DNA from: Nemopilema nomurai
Taxonomy: Eukaryota; Cnidaria; Scyphozoa; Rhizostomeae; Rhizostomatidae
Direction of reading: 5' to 3'
Assembly: GCA_003864495.1 (NCBI GenBank)
Contig: ML133373.1
Coordinates: 1,630,008 to 1,694,007, forward strand
Length of the DNA stretch: 64,000 bases
Shown: piece after piece, positions 61,874-64,000 of the stretch
How the letters are laid out: the number at the start of each line of letters is the position of its first letter
Position numbering within the stretch: the stretch's first letter is position 1
The notes under the pieces: model-generated
What the model was told of the DNA's origin: nothing
Seen by the model: the letters and a program-made list of their open reading frames with translations, nothing else
Databases searched by the model: none
Translations under genes and position numbers: made by a program

Positions 61874-64000
61874 AATGAAAGATCCATGTACACACCAACA
61901 ATTGTAAGTGGTTTAGAAATGCAGTATTTTGCTGGCAAGTCGCGCTAACTTTAAGGGCGCGTAGAAAAATGAAGAGCTCATTTCGTATGGAGGGTATTGA
62001 GTGCAGTTTGCAAATCAGTCGTGGTCAACTGTTTCTCTACTACATCAACTGCATAGGACGTAGTGCTCATATTTCTAATAAGGCAATTTCTCGTGCATGT
62101 TTAATATCCCTGGAAGGTATTTAGCTGCGTATTTGGACTAAGGAAGTTGTAAGCCTTTTTAGGGTTGTTTAAAGCAAAATAATACTGTTTAAGTTTGTTC
62201 TGCAGTTTTAAGTAGAACGGGTTATTTGGTCAAAGAAATAGGAGCTTTTTGTTCAGTTTGCTTATAGAACGCTTGCCAGCATCGACTGCATTTCTATTCC
62301 ATTATAGGGAAGGTCATTTGAGCAGCTTTCTTAACCAAAGTAGGGTACTTGAAATTAGAAAGGTTCGATAGAATATAAAAGCTTGATTTCGGTGACAATG
62401 CCAAAACTACTGAATGTCTTTTTAGCTTTGAGTGCATGCAATTAGACTGCTATACCCCTTTAATGATTCTTAGGGTAGGGAGCTTTACGTTGGGTAACTG
62501 ATTCCAAAAGCTCTACATGTTTTATAGGCTATGGAATATATAAGCTTGATTTTCAATGGAGATACACCTTTTTGGGTGCATAATGGCCTGTTGCGAATTA
62601 TTTAAAATGGACCGTGCAACTAGAAAGACGCCTTGTGTTATTTAGATGGTTTAGTATATAGATGGTGTAGCAAAAAAACACTTTTTCAATTTCCTAGATA
62701 GGGTTTGCCCATTAATCCTAAGTTTAGCAGATAAGTCTAGCCAAAATACTAAGTCTGTGTTTCCAAACAAGAAGCATATAAGTTAGATATAGCTGCTCAA
62801 ATGACCAATTCGGAGCTTCCTATCAATCAGCTGAGTTTGGGGGTAAGGGCCTGCTAAAACTTGTACGCCAAAAAAGTTGCTGTGGCAGATGATGCATCCA
62901 CGGTATCTGGCTGAAAATGGACATTGACGCAAGAGCCACCAGGTATCCACCAAAAGAGAGAGCCCTAGGACCAACCCTTGAACATACGAGGACCCCACAG
63001 ACACAGATGAAGCAGCAAAGAACCCTCTGAGCAGAAACAAGCTATGGGGAGGATTCTCGACTCTTTTCTACCTTCTCTTCCCCTTCTCCTCTCCTTCTCT
63101 TCTTTTTTTATTCTATTTTCATTCACCCCCATTTTAATTAAAACCGCGACCTTTTTGTTCAAGAAAGACCGCATTAGATTTTAAATTTTCCCCTTTTTTA
63201 ATCAAGGCATATGATTTTTCTCTGCCAGTTGCCCCTTTTTAAATACCTTCTACGTCTGCGCTGTGACATAGTTAGCTAATTAAAAAGTAGGCCCCTTTTC
63301 TCAATGCCTTTTATTATATAGTAGATAACATATCTTCACAATAGGTGTTTGATTATTATAGGGTTCATCTCTAGTTTCTGTCTTTCCATGCTTTGAACTC
63401 TTCTGCCTTCTACTCACTTTCCTTCCATGGTTCACCTGCGACCAAGTGCCAAGCAACAGCCGACATCAAAAGAGCGAATGCAAACGTGGATGATGATGTC
63501 ACCAAAGATGATTCATGATACTGCCACCATGCACAAGAACATTCCCTCAGCTTCACACACTGAAGTCCGCGAGTTTTGCCAGCTATTTCCGATTTTCATC
63601 CAAATAGGGAGATGATCCCGTAGGGCTTATGACTCAGCTGATAATAGGGAGATTCCTTTTTGAAAGCTTTTGTAAACTGTTGTTGTTGTAGTTAAATGCT
63701 GGTGCAAGTTTCATACGATAGAGTCAATGGCAAGGGTGGCTTCAACATTTTCCAACCATCAGTAGGTCTCCATCGCCCATAGCTGATTTGCCCCGACATG
63801 TTCAATGGCCCCACCTGCTATGTTTTTCAGTTAGTGAGGAGTTAGAGAGTTTTCCTTTTTCCCTTTGTAATTTTTTCCCCAGATGCATTAGACCTCCAAG
63901 CCTTATATATAGCTTTTATTTCCCTGAAATGCTAGATTTTAGGTTCAACCGTTTGAAAATCCCTTCAAGCACTCAGATTGGCTATAAAATTGGTTTTTCG
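61874..64000. other. right end of window, no gene seen
   Basis: AT-rich sequence with pyrimidine-rich stretches (63060-63120) and minor frames on both strands (62783-63174 minus, 63427-63615 plus) that have no recognisable similarity. A gene entering from the right cannot be excluded. Confidence 0.4.

Overview
The window is metazoan nuclear DNA: AT-rich, with intron-rich genes (all introns assigned below are GT-AG), homopolymer runs, minisatellites and a tRNA-derived repeat. Three protein-coding genes can be read with confidence, all on the + strand: a JMJD6 orthologue (9 coding exons, 1187-9110), a KIF21-family kinesin (37 coding exons, 10405 to about 42314) and a SoxB-type HMG-box transcription factor with an unbroken coding exon (51710-52486). 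The proteins are very close to their vertebrate counterparts, many introns look ancestral, and two decayed copies carry motifs I associate with multicopy cnidarian proteins. An anthozoan cnidarian (sea anemone or coral) is therefore my best guess. That is an inference; no species can be named from the sequence.

Layout. 1-1186: upstream sequence of JMJD6. 1187-9110: JMJD6, with a tRNA-Cys-derived SINE-like element just behind the exon 2 donor and an odd double frame switch in exon 5. 9111-10404: short spacer. 10405-42314: KIF21, whose exons follow the protein order motor, neck and acidic segment, coiled coils, basic linker, Ser-rich linker and a seven-bladed WD40 domain. Its introns hold minisatellites, an antisense 181-codon ORF and a compact cluster of promoter-like motifs. 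42315-51701: about 9.4 kb between KIF21 and Sox with no intact gene, several short coding-like islands, tandem repeats and a cluster of octamer-like motifs. 51710-52486: SoxB. 52487-64000: no intact gene, but this is the most unusual part of the window. It holds a degenerate minus-strand copy of a multicopy gene carrying a Gly-Cys-Asp-Thr motif, a candidate first exon for a small membrane or secreted protein, and a tandem pair of about 460-bp segments. Both copies preserve the same reading frame on either side of an in-frame TGA.

The three genes do not form a pathway. JMJD6 is a nuclear 2-oxoglutarate oxygenase, KIF21 a microtubule motor that restrains plus-end growth, and SoxB a transcription factor expected in neural or ectodermal progenitors. 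The parts most worth following up are the duplicated exon pair with the conserved TGA, the frame switch in JMJD6 exon 5, and the motif cluster in KIF21 intron 17.
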